A stretch of DNA of 64,000 nt, from the NCBI GenBank assembly GCA_009787085.1, contig WRGR01000039.1, positions 1 through 64,000 of the forward strand, read 5' to 3'. Of the stretch, positions 50,370 through 59,070 are shown one piece after another (the stretch's first letter is position 1; each line of letters begins with the position of its first letter). Origin of the DNA: Actinomycetes bacterium (GTDB taxonomy: Bacteria > Actinomycetota > Coriobacteriia > Coriobacteriales > UBA8131). A program made the translations under genes and the position numbers. The notes below the pieces were generated by a model. The model was given only the letters and a program-made list of their open reading frames with translations. It was not told where the DNA came from and ran no database searches.

Positions 50370-50963
50370 GTGGCGCTACGCTGCAGGAAACACAGGTTGA
50401 TTGCCAGTTTGGAGACGGCAGCGCTGCAGCATGGTCTGGAACTGGTGGATCTGGAGCTGACAAGCTATCACGGTCAGAGGATTGTGCGGGTTTACCTTGA
50501 GGCTACGGCAGTGGACGGTCAACGACACCCCCTTGACCTCGACGAACTGGCAGCAGCCAACAGTTGGGTTGATGCCATACTTGAGGTTGATCCGCCCTAT
50601 AACGGGGCGTATCTGCTGGAAGTGTCGTCAGCCGGCCTTGACCGTCCCTTGCGGACGTTGGAGCATTTCCGGCGTTTTTGTGGTGAGCGGGTCAAGCTGT
50701 CCAGTGAGGCCGTTGATGGCCGTCGCAATTGGACAGGGGAGCTGGCGGGTGTTCTGGACGGCGTTGCAGACAGCGCTATCGGCAGCACTACGGGCACCAC
50801 GAGCAGTGCCGTCGGCCAGTCGGAAGTTGAGGCTGGGCAGCCGGGTGCGCTCGTTTTGGTTAAGCTTGATGGATTAGAAGAGCCGGCGCGTATCCCGTTC
50901 GCCATGATAAGAAAGGCGCACGTGCAGGCTAAATTACAGTTCAATAACGGAAAGGGTCAATGA
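50370..50963 (+). CDS. rimP: Ribosome maturation factor RimP
   Basis: RimP assists 30S assembly. The 197-residue protein has the N-terminal domain (ALQHGLELVDLELTSYHGQRIVRVYLE), the AANSWVDAILEVDPPYNGAYLLEVSSAGLDRPL block, and a C-terminal SH3-like domain ending in IPFAMIRKAHVQ. GTG 50370 is the start. About 25 residues of Gly/Ser/Thr-rich sequence (STTGTTSSAVGQSEVEAG) are inserted in the C-terminal domain. Its stop overlaps the nusA start. Confidence 0.9.
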   Translation: MALRCRKHRLIASLETAALQHGLELVDLELTSYHGQRIVRVYLEATAVDGQRHPLDLDELAAANSWVDAILEVDPPYNGAYLLEVSSAGLDRPLRTLEHFRRFCGERVKLSSEAVDGRRNWTGELAGVLDGVADSAIGSTTGTTSSAVGQSEVEAGQPGALVLVKLDGLEEPARIPFAMIRKAHVQAKLQFNNGKGQ

Positions 50964-52279
50964 TGTCTTCGGAGTTAATGTCGGCACTGGAAGCTCTGGC
51001 TACGGAAAAGAATATCGACGAGATGTACCTTTTAGAGCGCTTGGAGCGTTCTTTGGCCGAGAGTTATGAGCGGATCCTAGGGTTGCCCGAAAAGCGCACT
51101 AGGGTCACCATCAACCGGGAAAATGGCGAGATCTACGTTTTTGAACTGGTTCCAGTGGGTGATCCTGATCCGGAGAGCGGCGAATACGAGAAATTCGATG
51201 AGCGTGATGTGACGCCCAAAGATGTCAGCCGCATCGCTGCCCAAAACGCCAAGAACGTGATCATGACCATTGTCCGTGAGGCCGGGCGGCAGCAGATCTA
51301 TGCTGAGTTCTCCGACCGTATCGGCGAGCTGGTGAACGGCACGGTGCTGCAGTCCACAGCGGATTTCACGATCATCAAGATCAGAGACGGTGTGGAGGCC
51401 GAACTGCCGCATTTCGATACCAAGCGTTATCCCGATGAGCGCAACGAGAAGCCGGCTGGCGAGTACTACCACCATAACATGCGACTACGTTCGCTGATCA
51501 TCGCAGTGCGTGACCCGAGCCGCAAAGACACCAATGTCCGCAATGAGAATACCCGACCGGGGATAGTCGTCTCCCGGACGCACCCCGATTTGATCCGGCG
51601 GCTTTTCGAGATGGAGGTGCCGGAGATCTACGACGGTTTGGTGGAGATCAAAAACATCGCCCGTGAGTCCGGGGCTCGCTCCAAGGTGGCTGTTGCATCC
51701 CGTGACGCCCACTTGGATCCGGTTGGCGCCTGCGTTGGCCCGAAGGGTTCACGGGTACGGATGGTGGTCGAAGAGCTGAAAAGCGAGCGCGTTGATGTTA
51801 TCCAGTGGGACGAGAAGCCTGAGATTTACGTGAAGAACGCCCTTTCGCCGGCCAAGGCCGACAGAGTGATAATCTCTATGGACAAGCCTAACTACGCCAC
51901 GGTGATCGTCCCAGATGACCAGCTCTCTTTGGCTATCGGCAAGGAAGGGCAAAACGCCCGGTTGGCCGCCAAGCTGACTGGCTGGCATATCGATATCAAG
52001 TCTACCGCCCTGATGGGCGGTGTTGTCGGGCAAGCTATGGAGACGCTGCTAGACGAGGAAGAGGCACCAACCAAAAGCGAGGATGGGCGTTGCGAGTATA
52101 TTGCTGCCAATGGTTTGCGTTGCCCGAACCACGCCCTCTCTGACAGCCGTTTTTGCCGCATACATGGCCAGGCCGTGGCCGATGGCCAGGCCGTGGCCGA
52201 TGAGCAGGCCGTGGCCGATGAGCAGGCCGATGCCGATGAGCAGGCCGTGGCCGATGAGCAGGCCAAGGGGGAGAGCTAA
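50960..52279 (+). CDS. nusA: Transcription termination/antitermination factor NusA with novel tail
   Basis: Residues 1-125 are the RNA polymerase-binding domain ([16 protein letters not shown]-like), about 130-200 the S1 domain, and 210-345 the two KH domains ([37 protein letters not shown]). After residue 370 comes a tail not seen in standard Nus[27 protein letters not shown], here shown in part as [11 protein letters not shown] plus FCRIH, a Cys3-His zinc knuckle, and then five AVADEQ-type hexapeptides. ATG 50960 overlaps the rimP TGA; ATG 50963 is also possible. YlxR follows 7 bp later. Confidence 0.92.
   Translation: MMSSELMSALEALATEKNIDEMYLLERLERSLAESYERILGLPEKRTRVTINRENGEIYVFELVPVGDPDPESGEYEKFDERDVTPKDVSRIAAQNAKNVIMTIVREAGRQQIYAEFSDRIGELVNGTVLQSTADFTIIKIRDGVEAELPHFDTKRYPDERNEKPAGEYYHHNMRLRSLIIAVRDPSRKDTNVRNENTRPGIVVSRTHPDLIRRLFEMEVPEIYDGLVEIKNIARESGARSKVAVASRDAHLDPVGACVGPKGSRVRMVVEELKSERVDVIQWDEKPEIYVKNALSPAKADRVIISMDKPNYATVIVPDDQLSLAIGKEGQNARLAAKLTGWHIDIKSTALMGGVVGQAMETLLDEEEAPTKSEDGRCEYIAANGLRCPNHALSDSRFCRIHGQAVADGQAVADEQAVADEQADADEQAVADEQAKGES
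52169..52258 (+). repeat. Five tandem 18-bp units in nusA
   Basis: CAGGCCGTGGCCGATGAG or near copies occur at 52169, 52187, 52205, 52223 and 52241. Each encodes six residues ([12 protein letters not shown]). The period is a multiple of three, so copy-number changes would keep nusA in frame. Confidence 0.88.
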
Positions 52280-52286
52280 GCGCTGT

Positions 52287-52601
52287 ATGGCTGTTCGCAA
52301 AGCAACAACACATGAGGCTTGGCGGAGCTGCATCGCCTGTCGACGACAGGCGCCGAAGCCTGCCTTGGTGCGTATCGTCTGCGATGCGGAGCATACTGTA
52401 CGCATTGACCCCGGCGGTCGCGTTGCTGGCCGTGGTGCCTATTTGTGTAAGTGTTCGGAGTGCTTTGCCAACGCTCGCCGCAAACGGCGCTTGGAGCAGG
52501 CATTACGGCTGAGCATTGCCGATAACGTATACGAGCGCTTGGGTCGGGAGTTTTCCGATCTTTGCTGCCTGAACATGGAAGAGGACAGAATTGATGGCTA
52601 G
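52287..52601 (+). CDS. ylxR: YlxR family (DUF448) RNA-binding protein
   Basis: ATG 52287 lies 7 bp after the nusA stop with GGGGGAGAG upstream, giving 104 residues. RSCIACRRQAPKPALVRIV and the GRVAGRGAYLCKCSECFANA block, with the GRGAYLC motif, identify YlxR, which sits between nusA and infB in many Gram-positives and binds RNase P or regulates rRNA genes in some. The tail [12 protein letters not shown] overlaps the infB start. Confidence 0.85.
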   Translation: MAVRKATTHEAWRSCIACRRQAPKPALVRIVCDAEHTVRIDPGGRVAGRGAYLCKCSECFANARRKRRLEQALRLSIADNVYERLGREFSDLCCLNMEEDRIDG

Positions 52602-55600
52602 CATGCGTGTACATGAGCTGGCGAAGGAATTGAACCTGGACTCCAAGGATCTCTTATCTCGCTTGGAGGAAATGAAGATTCCCGTCAAAAGCCATTCATC
52701 TACCTTAAACGATGCTTTTGTGGCGCGTATCCGTAAGCAGTTGGGTGCGGAGACGGCTGCTGCTGCAGCGGCAGCAGATGCCAAACGGCTAGCTGAAGAG
52801 CAGCTACAGGCACAAGCTGAGCGGAAAGAGCGTGAAGCTGCCGAGGTTCATCGGCGGCGCGCCGCAGAACAGGAGCGTGCCCGGCGTCGCAAGGAGCGTG
52901 CCCAAAACGACGATCTTGGTGAGCCGACAGCCCAGGATGGTGCCACAGAAACATCGGAAGGCACCAACAAGGCAACTCAATCCAATGTCGCAACGGAGCC
53001 AGGCGAGGACAAAGGGCCAAAGAAGCCGATTCCGCGCTTCAGCGGGTTACTCTCTCAAATTGAGGCCGAGAACCGTCGTTTGGCAGACGAGAAGAAGCGG
53101 GCGGCCAAAAACCAAGCTGAATCCGAGGCCAAGGCCAAGGCATCCAAGCAAGCCGCTACCGGCGGCGCGGCTTCGGCAAAGAGCCGGGTCACAGGCGGCG
53201 GCGGCGCGGCAGCGGCCAGAGCCACTGGCCAATCTGCCACCAAGGCAGCTCTGGGCGTACCGGGCGACGGTGCGGCTGGCGCACAGCGTTTGCCCCAAGG
53301 CCAAAGTACAAAAGCAAGTCAAGCTGCCGCTGTCTTGGCGGCCTCACAATCTGCTGGCCGGCCGGCAGCGGATGGCGCTGCCCCGCTCTCGTCTGCCGAT
53401 GCCGCCCAAACCAAGGTTTCACAGTTTGGCCACCCGGCCGGTGATGCTCCGATCACGGTTGATAACGTTGGCAGTCAAGCCTTGGATCAGGCCACAGTTG
53501 TCTCAGCGGCCGCAGATCCAGCAGCCTCGGGAAGCACTGGCCAGCCCGTTGGCCAGACTGGCCCAGAGGCTGCCCAAGATGCCGCCAAGGATCACGGGTC
53601 CGGCAAGGTCGGCAATACCGCCGGAGGCTCTGGAGGTAGCACTGATCAGAATGTTGTCGATAAGCCTGGCAAGGCTGGTCGTAAAAAGGATACGGCCAAG
53701 CGTTCCCAAGGCCACGCTCTGGACGATTATGCCAACTACAACAGCGGCACAGACGAGTTTGATGACGACCGCTATCGTCAGATGGCCTTGGCGGCCGAGA
53801 AGTTCCAGCGAGAGCGGGTGCTGGCCGAGGCGCGGGCAGCTGTCGAGGCCGCCAGCAGCGAAGGCGAGGGCCGTCGCCGTAAACGCCGGGAGCGGCGCGA
53901 GGCGGAGGCCAAAGAGCGAATTGAGCTGGAGGCCATTGAGAAGGGTGTTGATCCAGAGCTTTTGCTCGGCGACGATGTGATTCAGGTGACCAGCGGTGCC
54001 AGTGTCAGCGAGCTGGCAGATGCGATGCAGATCCCGGCCAACGACATCGTCAAGAGGCTCTTCATGCTAGGAACGATGATGACTGTCACCCAATCGATGA
54101 GCGATGAGCTGGTTGAACTGATAGCCGAGGATATGGGCTATAAGGTACACGTCGTTTCTCCGGAAGAAGAGTACGCTGTTTCCATCTATGACTCTGAGGC
54201 CGATCTTCAGCCCCGCCCACCGGTAGTGACCGTCATGGGCCATGTCGACCATGGCAAAACCTCGCTTTTGGACGCGATCCGCGAGACTAGTGTAGTGTCC
54301 GGTGAGGCCGGCGGCATCACCCAGCATATCGGTGCCTCGGTGGTGGACATCAACAACCGCCAGATCACCTTTATCGACACGCCGGGGCACGAGGCGTTCA
54401 CGGCCATGCGGGCTCGGGGTGCTAAGGTCACCGATGTCGTGGTGTTGGTGGTGGCCGCCGATGACGGCGTCATGCCGCAGACTGTTGAGGCTATCCATCA
54501 TGCTGAAGCCGCCGGTGTGCCGATTGTTGTGGCCATCAACAAGATAGACAAGCCCGGGGCGAATCTCGACCGGGTGCGCAACGAGCTTTCCGAACAGGGC
54601 ATCATCTCTGAGGAGTGGGGTGGCCAGAACATGTTCGTAGAGGTTTCGGCGCGGATGAAGGTAGGCATCGACGACCTCTTGGAGACCATTTTGCTGCAAG
54701 CCGATGTGCTGGAGCTGAGGGCCAACCCCAATGCCGCCGCCTCCGGCTTCGTGATCGAAGCCAAGCTGGATAAGGGCCGAGGTCCTGTGGCCACCGTGCT
54801 GGTCCAGCGCGGCTGCCTGCATGGCGGCGACACCGTGGTGGCCGGGACCTCCTTTGGCCACGTGCGTGCCCTGATCAACCCAAAGGGCGAGATGGTGGCG
54901 GCGGCCTATCCCGCCGACCCAGTGGAGATACTCGGCCTGAGCAGCGTTCCCGAGGCCGGCGACGAGTTCCGGGTCTTTGCCGAAGAGCGCGATGCTCGCA
55001 ACTTGGCCGTTGACCGGGCGCTGCGCAAGCGTCAAGCCGAGCAACAAGAGCGCGGCCATGCATCCTTGGAAGACCTTTTCGCCCGTATCGAAGAGGGTGC
55101 CGAAGAGCTGAACTTGGTGGTTAAGGCCGATGTGCAAGGTTCCATTGAGGCATTGAAGGATGCCTTGGCCAAGATGGATCAAGATGAGGTGCGGCTCAAC
55201 GTCATCCATTCGGCAGTCGGCGGCATCACCGAGACCGATGTCACCTTGGCAGCGGCCTCCGATGCTGTTATCATCGGCTTTAACGTTCGTCCCCAGCCCA
55301 AGGCGCGCTTGGCTGCCGAGCGCGAGAAAGTTGAGATCAAGACCTACCGGGTCATCTATCAGGCCATCGAAGACATCAACCAGGCTCGTATCGGCCTGCT
55401 GAAGCCAGATGTCGTGGAGGAAGAGACCGGTGCCGCCGAGGTCTTGCAGCTCTTCCGGGTGCCGAAGCAGGGTACCATTGCCGGCTGTTTGGTGTCTGAG
55501 GGCGAGATCGAGTCCAGCAACAACCTGCGGGTGGTGCGGGACGGTGCCGTGGTCTTTGAGGGCAAGATTGCCTCGCTACGTCACTACCGTGACGAGGTGA

Positions 55601-55713
55601 AGTCGGTGCGTGGCGGCTCGGAATGCGGTATTGGCGTCGAAGGCTTCCAAGACCTGAAAGAGGGCGATATCCTTGAAGCCTATCGGATGAAGGAAGTCGC
55701 CCGTGACTCATGA
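52594..55713 (+). CDS. infB: Translation initiation factor IF-2
   Basis: IF-2 is the GTPase that places initiator tRNA on the ribosome. Residues 1-55 are the IF2_N fold ([20 protein letters not shown]). Some 400 residues of Ala/Gln/Lys-rich disordered sequence follow, then a second IF2_N (about 465-510) and the GTPase ([12 protein letters not shown] at about 548, [15 protein letters not shown]). The beta-barrel and C2 fMet-tRNA-binding domain close the protein. At about 1039 residues it is long, like actinobacterial IF-2. ATG 52594 overlaps ylxR; ATG 52603 is also plausible. Confidence 0.96.
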   Translation: MASMRVHELAKELNLDSKDLLSRLEEMKIPVKSHSSTLNDAFVARIRKQLGAETAAAAAAADAKRLAEEQLQAQAERKEREAAEVHRRRAAEQERARRRKERAQNDDLGEPTAQDGATETSEGTNKATQSNVATEPGEDKGPKKPIPRFSGLLSQIEAENRRLADEKKRAAKNQAESEAKAKASKQAATGGAASAKSRVTGGGGAAAARATGQSATKAALGVPGDGAAGAQRLPQGQSTKASQAAAVLAASQSAGRPAADGAAPLSSADAAQTKVSQFGHPAGDAPITVDNVGSQALDQATVVSAAADPAASGSTGQPVGQTGPEAAQDAAKDHGSGKVGNTAGGSGGSTDQNVVDKPGKAGRKKDTAKRSQGHALDDYANYNSGTDEFDDDRYRQMALAAEKFQRERVLAEARAAVEAASSEGEGRRRKRRERREAEAKERIELEAIEKGVDPELLLGDDVIQVTSGASVSELADAMQIPANDIVKRLFMLGTMMTVTQSMSDELVELIAEDMGYKVHVVSPEEEYAVSIYDSEADLQPRPPVVTVMGHVDHGKTSLLDAIRETSVVSGEAGGITQHIGASVVDINNRQITFIDTPGHEAFTAMRARGAKVTDVVVLVVAADDGVMPQTVEAIHHAEAAGVPIVVAINKIDKPGANLDRVRNELSEQGIISEEWGGQNMFVEVSARMKVGIDDLLETILLQADVLELRANPNAAASGFVIEAKLDKGRGPVATVLVQRGCLHGGDTVVAGTSFGHVRALINPKGEMVAAAYPADPVEILGLSSVPEAGDEFRVFAEERDARNLAVDRALRKRQAEQQERGHASLEDLFARIEEGAEELNLVVKADVQGSIEALKDALAKMDQDEVRLNVIHSAVGGITETDVTLAAASDAVIIGFNVRPQPKARLAAEREKVEIKTYRVIYQAIEDINQARIGLLKPDVVEEETGAAEVLQLFRVPKQGTIAGCLVSEGEIESSNNLRVVRDGAVVFEGKIASLRHYRDEVKSVRGGSECGIGVEGFQDLKEGDILEAYRMKEVARDS

Positions 55714-55726
55714 TAGGGGCTGAGTA

Positions 55727-56128
55727 ATAAAGCAAAGCGCACATACCCGTAAGGCCAACGAAGCGGTCAAGGAAGCCTTGGCCAAGGTCTTATTGGTAGG
55801 TGTCTCCGACCCGCGTTTGGGCAATGTGACAGTTGGCGGCGTCGAGGTCAGCCCTGACCGCCGGGTGGCCAAGGCCTTCATGATCGTCGATGATGCCCAC
55901 GCTGACGAGGTGCTGGCCGGCCTACAAAGCGCCAAGGGCCGTATCCGCAGCTTGCTCAGCCAAGAGCTGGGCTGGCGCTACACGCCGGAACTGCGCTTTG
56001 GGATGGACACCACTTTGGATGAGGCCGATAATATTCGCAAGGCTTTGAAGCATGTGCCGCCGACGCTGGCGATAGCCAAGGACGATCACGGCTACCCGTT
56101 GCCCGAGGCTGGCACCTGTAAAGAATAG
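55727..56128 (+). CDS. rbfA: Ribosome-binding factor A, apparent AUA start
   Basis: RbfA matures the 30S 5' end of 16S rRNA. The family pattern begins at codon 55727 (KQSAHTRKANEAVKEALAKV, then VSDPRLGNVTVGGVEVSPD). That codon is ATA, and a TGA lies two codons upstream, so no ATG, GTG or TTG can serve before TTG 55778. Starting at 55778 would delete the conserved first helix. AGGGG at 55715-55719 is well placed for 55727. I therefore propose AUA initiation giving 133 residues, or an error/mutation of ATG. Confidence 0.75.
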   Translation: MKQSAHTRKANEAVKEALAKVLLVGVSDPRLGNVTVGGVEVSPDRRVAKAFMIVDDAHADEVLAGLQSAKGRIRSLLSQELGWRYTPELRFGMDTTLDEADNIRKALKHVPPTLAIAKDDHGYPLPEAGTCKE

Positions 56129-56140
56129 GGGGATAAAGCG

Positions 56141-57199
56141 ATGCTTCCCGACGGGGCATTCTCAAGAACTGCCGAGCTGTTCAGGCCCGGCATGAAGGTG
56201 GCGCTTTGCGGCCATCGCAACCCTGATGGCGATGCCTTGGGGTCGTCGGTGGCGATGACACTTTGGCTGGAAGGCATAGGCTGTGATGTGGTGCAGCTTT
56301 TAGCTGACGGCCCCGATGCCCCTGAGCTTTACTCCTTCTTGGCGGGCTATGACTTCACTGCTGCTGCCGACTACCATGGCACCCCCGACCTCTTTGTGGC
56401 GCTCGACCTCTCCACCCCCTCTAGGCTGGGGGCGGCCGAGGCGGTGCTGAAACGCTCACCGCGCTCTTTGGTCATCGACCATCACCGCGGCTATGACGGT
56501 TTTGCCGACCAAGCGTTGAGCAGCCCGGAGGCGGCAGCCTGTGGCTTGATCGTCTGGCAGTTGATCGGGCATGCTGGGTACCTCCGCAGCCGCCAGATGG
56601 CTGAGGCCTGTTATGTTGCCCTGATCACTGACACCGGGCGTTTTGCCTTCCAAAACACCGATGAAGAGGCCTTGTTGGCAGCGGCGGAGATGGTTGCGGC
56701 GGGCGCTCACCCGGCCTTGATCTCGAGTTTGATCTATGACCAGCGCTCGCCGGGGGCGATGGCACTGGAGGCCAAGGTGATCGAGCGGATGCGCCTGTTG
56801 TTTGACGGTAAGGTGGTTTGCTCTTGGCTGGACGACCACGATCTCGCCGCATTTTTGGTGGAGAAAGACGAGACGGAAGGCCTGCCGACGTTGCTCCGCT
56901 CACTGAAGGGTGTCGAGGTGGCGATATTGCTGCGCAAAGAAGGCGGCAAGGTGCGGGCCAACCTGCGCGCTAAGGGCGGCTTTGACGTGGCGGCGATCGC
57001 CAAGGGCTTTGGCGGCGGCGGCCATACCGCAGCCGCCGGCTTCACTTTTGCGGGCAGCTTGGAGGCGGTAATCGAGGCTGTCAGTGAGAAGTTGGCGGCC
57101 ACCGCGATAGGCACGACCAGCCAGCAACCGTTGTCTGTTTCGGACTCGGTCGTATCTTCGGGGCCTGCCCTGGCAGCCAACTGCACAGAGGCACAGTAA
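56141..57199 (+). CDS. DHH-family phosphoesterase (NrnA-like)
   Basis: A 352-residue DHH/DHHA1 protein: GHRNPDGDALGSSVAM and LVIDHHRGYD carry the manganese ligands (DHH at about 112), ITDTGRFAFQNT the third Asp, and FGGGGHTAAAGF closes the DHHA1 domain. Such proteins degrade nano-RNA or pAp, and some cleave cyclic dinucleotide products such as pApA or pGpG. It lies between rbfA and truB, the usual place of nrnA in this operon in Gram-positives. The final 25 residues are a disordered tail. Confidence 0.88.
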   Translation: MLPDGAFSRTAELFRPGMKVALCGHRNPDGDALGSSVAMTLWLEGIGCDVVQLLADGPDAPELYSFLAGYDFTAAADYHGTPDLFVALDLSTPSRLGAAEAVLKRSPRSLVIDHHRGYDGFADQALSSPEAAACGLIVWQLIGHAGYLRSRQMAEACYVALITDTGRFAFQNTDEEALLAAAEMVAAGAHPALISSLIYDQRSPGAMALEAKVIERMRLLFDGKVVCSWLDDHDLAAFLVEKDETEGLPTLLRSLKGVEVAILLRKEGGKVRANLRAKGGFDVAAIAKGFGGGGHTAAAGFTFAGSLEAVIEAVSEKLAATAIGTTSQQPLSVSDSVVSSGPALAANCTEAQ

Positions 57200-57210
57200 G
57201 GGCAGCCACG

Positions 57211-57939
57211 ATGGGCCGCGCTCGCCGTGGGGCTACCGATTTGAACGGGGTGCTGTTGGTGGACAAGCCGACTGGCATCACCTCCCACGATGTGGTGGAC
57301 TGTTTGCGTCGGGCTTCTGGTGAAGGCCGCATCGGCCATGCCGGCACACTTGACCCAATGGCCACTGGACTGCTGGTGGTCTGTGTGGGGCCAGCCACCA
57401 AGCTGGCAGAGCACCTGACGGCTGCGGATAAAAGCTATCTCGCCCGCATCATCTTCGGCACCTCGACCGCCACCGATGATAGGGAAGGCGAGGTGCTGGA
57501 GCAGGCCACGCCGCCAGCCTGTCTTGCAGATCCCGAGTACGTGCAGTCGATACTGGCCGCTTTCGTCGGCGAGATATCCCAGATGCCGCCACAGTTCTCG
57601 GCCATCAAGCTGGACGGCGTGCCCGCCTATCGTCTGGCCCGTCAGGGCCGGCAAGCCGAGCTCAAAGCCCGGCAGGTGCGGATATCGAGCCTTGAGTTGT
57701 TGGCTGCTACTGCCGATAGCTGGGATATCAGTGCCGATGTCTCCAAAGGCACCTATATTCGCTCCTTGGCCAGAGATATCGGCCAAGCGGTGGGCTGTCC
57801 CGCCCATCTGGGGGAGCTGCGGCGCTCGGCCGTTGGCCAGTGGCGTGTTTCCCAGGCGCAGCCGCTGGCCGAGCTGGAGGCGGCCGCCCGGGCCGGGAGC
57901 CTGACGGAGCATTTCTTGGAGCTGGCGGTCGGTCAGTGA
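57211..57939 (+). CDS. truB: tRNA pseudouridine-55 synthase
   Basis: TruB makes pseudouridine 55 in the T arm of tRNAs. GVLLVDKPTGITSHDVVD, the catalytic-loop GHAGTLDPMATGLL with its Asp, DDREGEVLEQ and KGTYIRSLARDIG are present. At 242 residues it is shorter than the E. coli enzyme and lacks most of the C-terminal PUA-like region. Its TGA overlaps the ribF GTG start. Confidence 0.93.
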   Translation: MGRARRGATDLNGVLLVDKPTGITSHDVVDCLRRASGEGRIGHAGTLDPMATGLLVVCVGPATKLAEHLTAADKSYLARIIFGTSTATDDREGEVLEQATPPACLADPEYVQSILAAFVGEISQMPPQFSAIKLDGVPAYRLARQGRQAELKARQVRISSLELLAATADSWDISADVSKGTYIRSLARDIGQAVGCPAHLGELRRSAVGQWRVSQAQPLAELEAAARAGSLTEHFLELAVGQ

Positions 57940-58922
57940 GTGGGGGCAAGCTGGAGGCAGTCTGTACCATCGGCGTTTTCGACGGTCTGCACATTGGCCA
58001 TCGCTACCTGCTTGACCAAGCTATTGGCGATGCCCGCAGCTTGGGTCTGCCCTGCGTGGCACTGAGCTTTGACCATGACCCGGAAGAGGCGTTCTTGCCA
58101 CCGGAGAAGGTGCAACACCTGCTCTCCAATACCGAAAGGCTAGAGCTGCTGGCTAAAAGTGGTGTAGATCAGGTCATCGTCTTGCATTTTGACCACGCTC
58201 TGGCTGCGCTCACGGCTACGGAATTCTTAGATCAGGTGCTGGGACGCTTGCTGGCACCCAAGAGCATCCATGTTGGTGCGGACTTCCGTTTCGGCGCTGC
58301 AGCTCAAGGCGACGTGGCCTGCTTAAAGCAGTGGGCGGACAGCCGGGAGGTGGCGGTATTCGGTCACCAACTGCTGGGTGACGGCGGCCAGGCAGTGAGC
58401 GCCAGCCGCATTCGCGCCTGCTTGGCCGACGGTCGATTGGATGAGGCCAACCAACTGCTCGGCCGGCCACACCACCTTAAAGGCCGGGTTGTGCGTGGCC
58501 GCGGTGTCGGCAATTCGCTGGGCTTTCCGACCGCCAATATTGCCAGTGATGATGGGGTCGTCCTTCCCGCCGATGGGGTCTACGCCGGCCTCGTCCAGTT
58601 CGGGGAAGTGCGGCAAACAGAATCAGTTTCGGAGAATGGCCGCGCTGCGCCGTCGGATGCCCCGCCGCTGCCCCAGGCAGAGTTGCATGCTGCCGCCATC
58701 TCGGTCGGTGTGCCCCTGAGTTTTGATGGCGTTGCCGCCAGTTTAGAGGCTTTCTTGCTGGACTACCAAGGCGACCTCTACGACCAGGAACTGAGGTTGC
58801 ACTTTCTTAAATACCTACGGCCAATGCAGGTTTTCGGCGATGCCCGCGCCCTCTCCCAACAGATATCCGATGATGTGCGGCAAACCAGAAAACTGGCCGC
58901 ACAATATGAGTGCGAGCAGTAA
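57936..58922 (+). CDS. ribF: Bifunctional riboflavin kinase/FAD synthetase
   Basis: RibF converts riboflavin to FMN and FAD. The GTG at 57936 overlaps the truB stop, giving 328 residues. The N-terminal nucleotidyltransferase shows IGVFDGLHIGHRYLLDQA and VGADFRFG; SASRIRACLADGRLDEAN follows. The C-terminal kinase domain has VVRGRGVGNSLGFPTANI and a loop extended by about 25 residues (TESVSENGRAAPSDAPPL). It is the last gene of the translation operon. The gap of about 150 bp after it precedes the pyrophosphatase gene. Confidence 0.93.
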   Translation: MSGGKLEAVCTIGVFDGLHIGHRYLLDQAIGDARSLGLPCVALSFDHDPEEAFLPPEKVQHLLSNTERLELLAKSGVDQVIVLHFDHALAALTATEFLDQVLGRLLAPKSIHVGADFRFGAAAQGDVACLKQWADSREVAVFGHQLLGDGGQAVSASRIRACLADGRLDEANQLLGRPHHLKGRVVRGRGVGNSLGFPTANIASDDGVVLPADGVYAGLVQFGEVRQTESVSENGRAAPSDAPPLPQAELHAAAISVGVPLSFDGVAASLEAFLLDYQGDLYDQELRLHFLKYLRPMQVFGDARALSQQISDDVRQTRKLAAQYECEQ

Positions 58923-59070
58923 CACCCAATTTTTCCGAAGGTGAGGATCTCTTCTGCGATCGTCCATCCCAAAACCGGAGATTTCCTTTAAAATGGATGA
59001 GGCTTTCTATCGTTAGCCATTTGTATGCCCCTTATTGTTTGTTCCGAATTCTCAGAGGAGGACTGTCTGG

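Noticed and set aside
54067-55209. Long minus-strand open frame inside infB
   Set aside because: It is a shadow of the GC-rich IF-2 coding frame; composition is His/Gly-rich and implausible as a protein.
57840-57935. Upstream extension of ribF to 57840
   Set aside because: It lies within truB in another frame and is Gly/Ala/Arg-rich; GTG 57936 overlapping the truB stop is the natural start.
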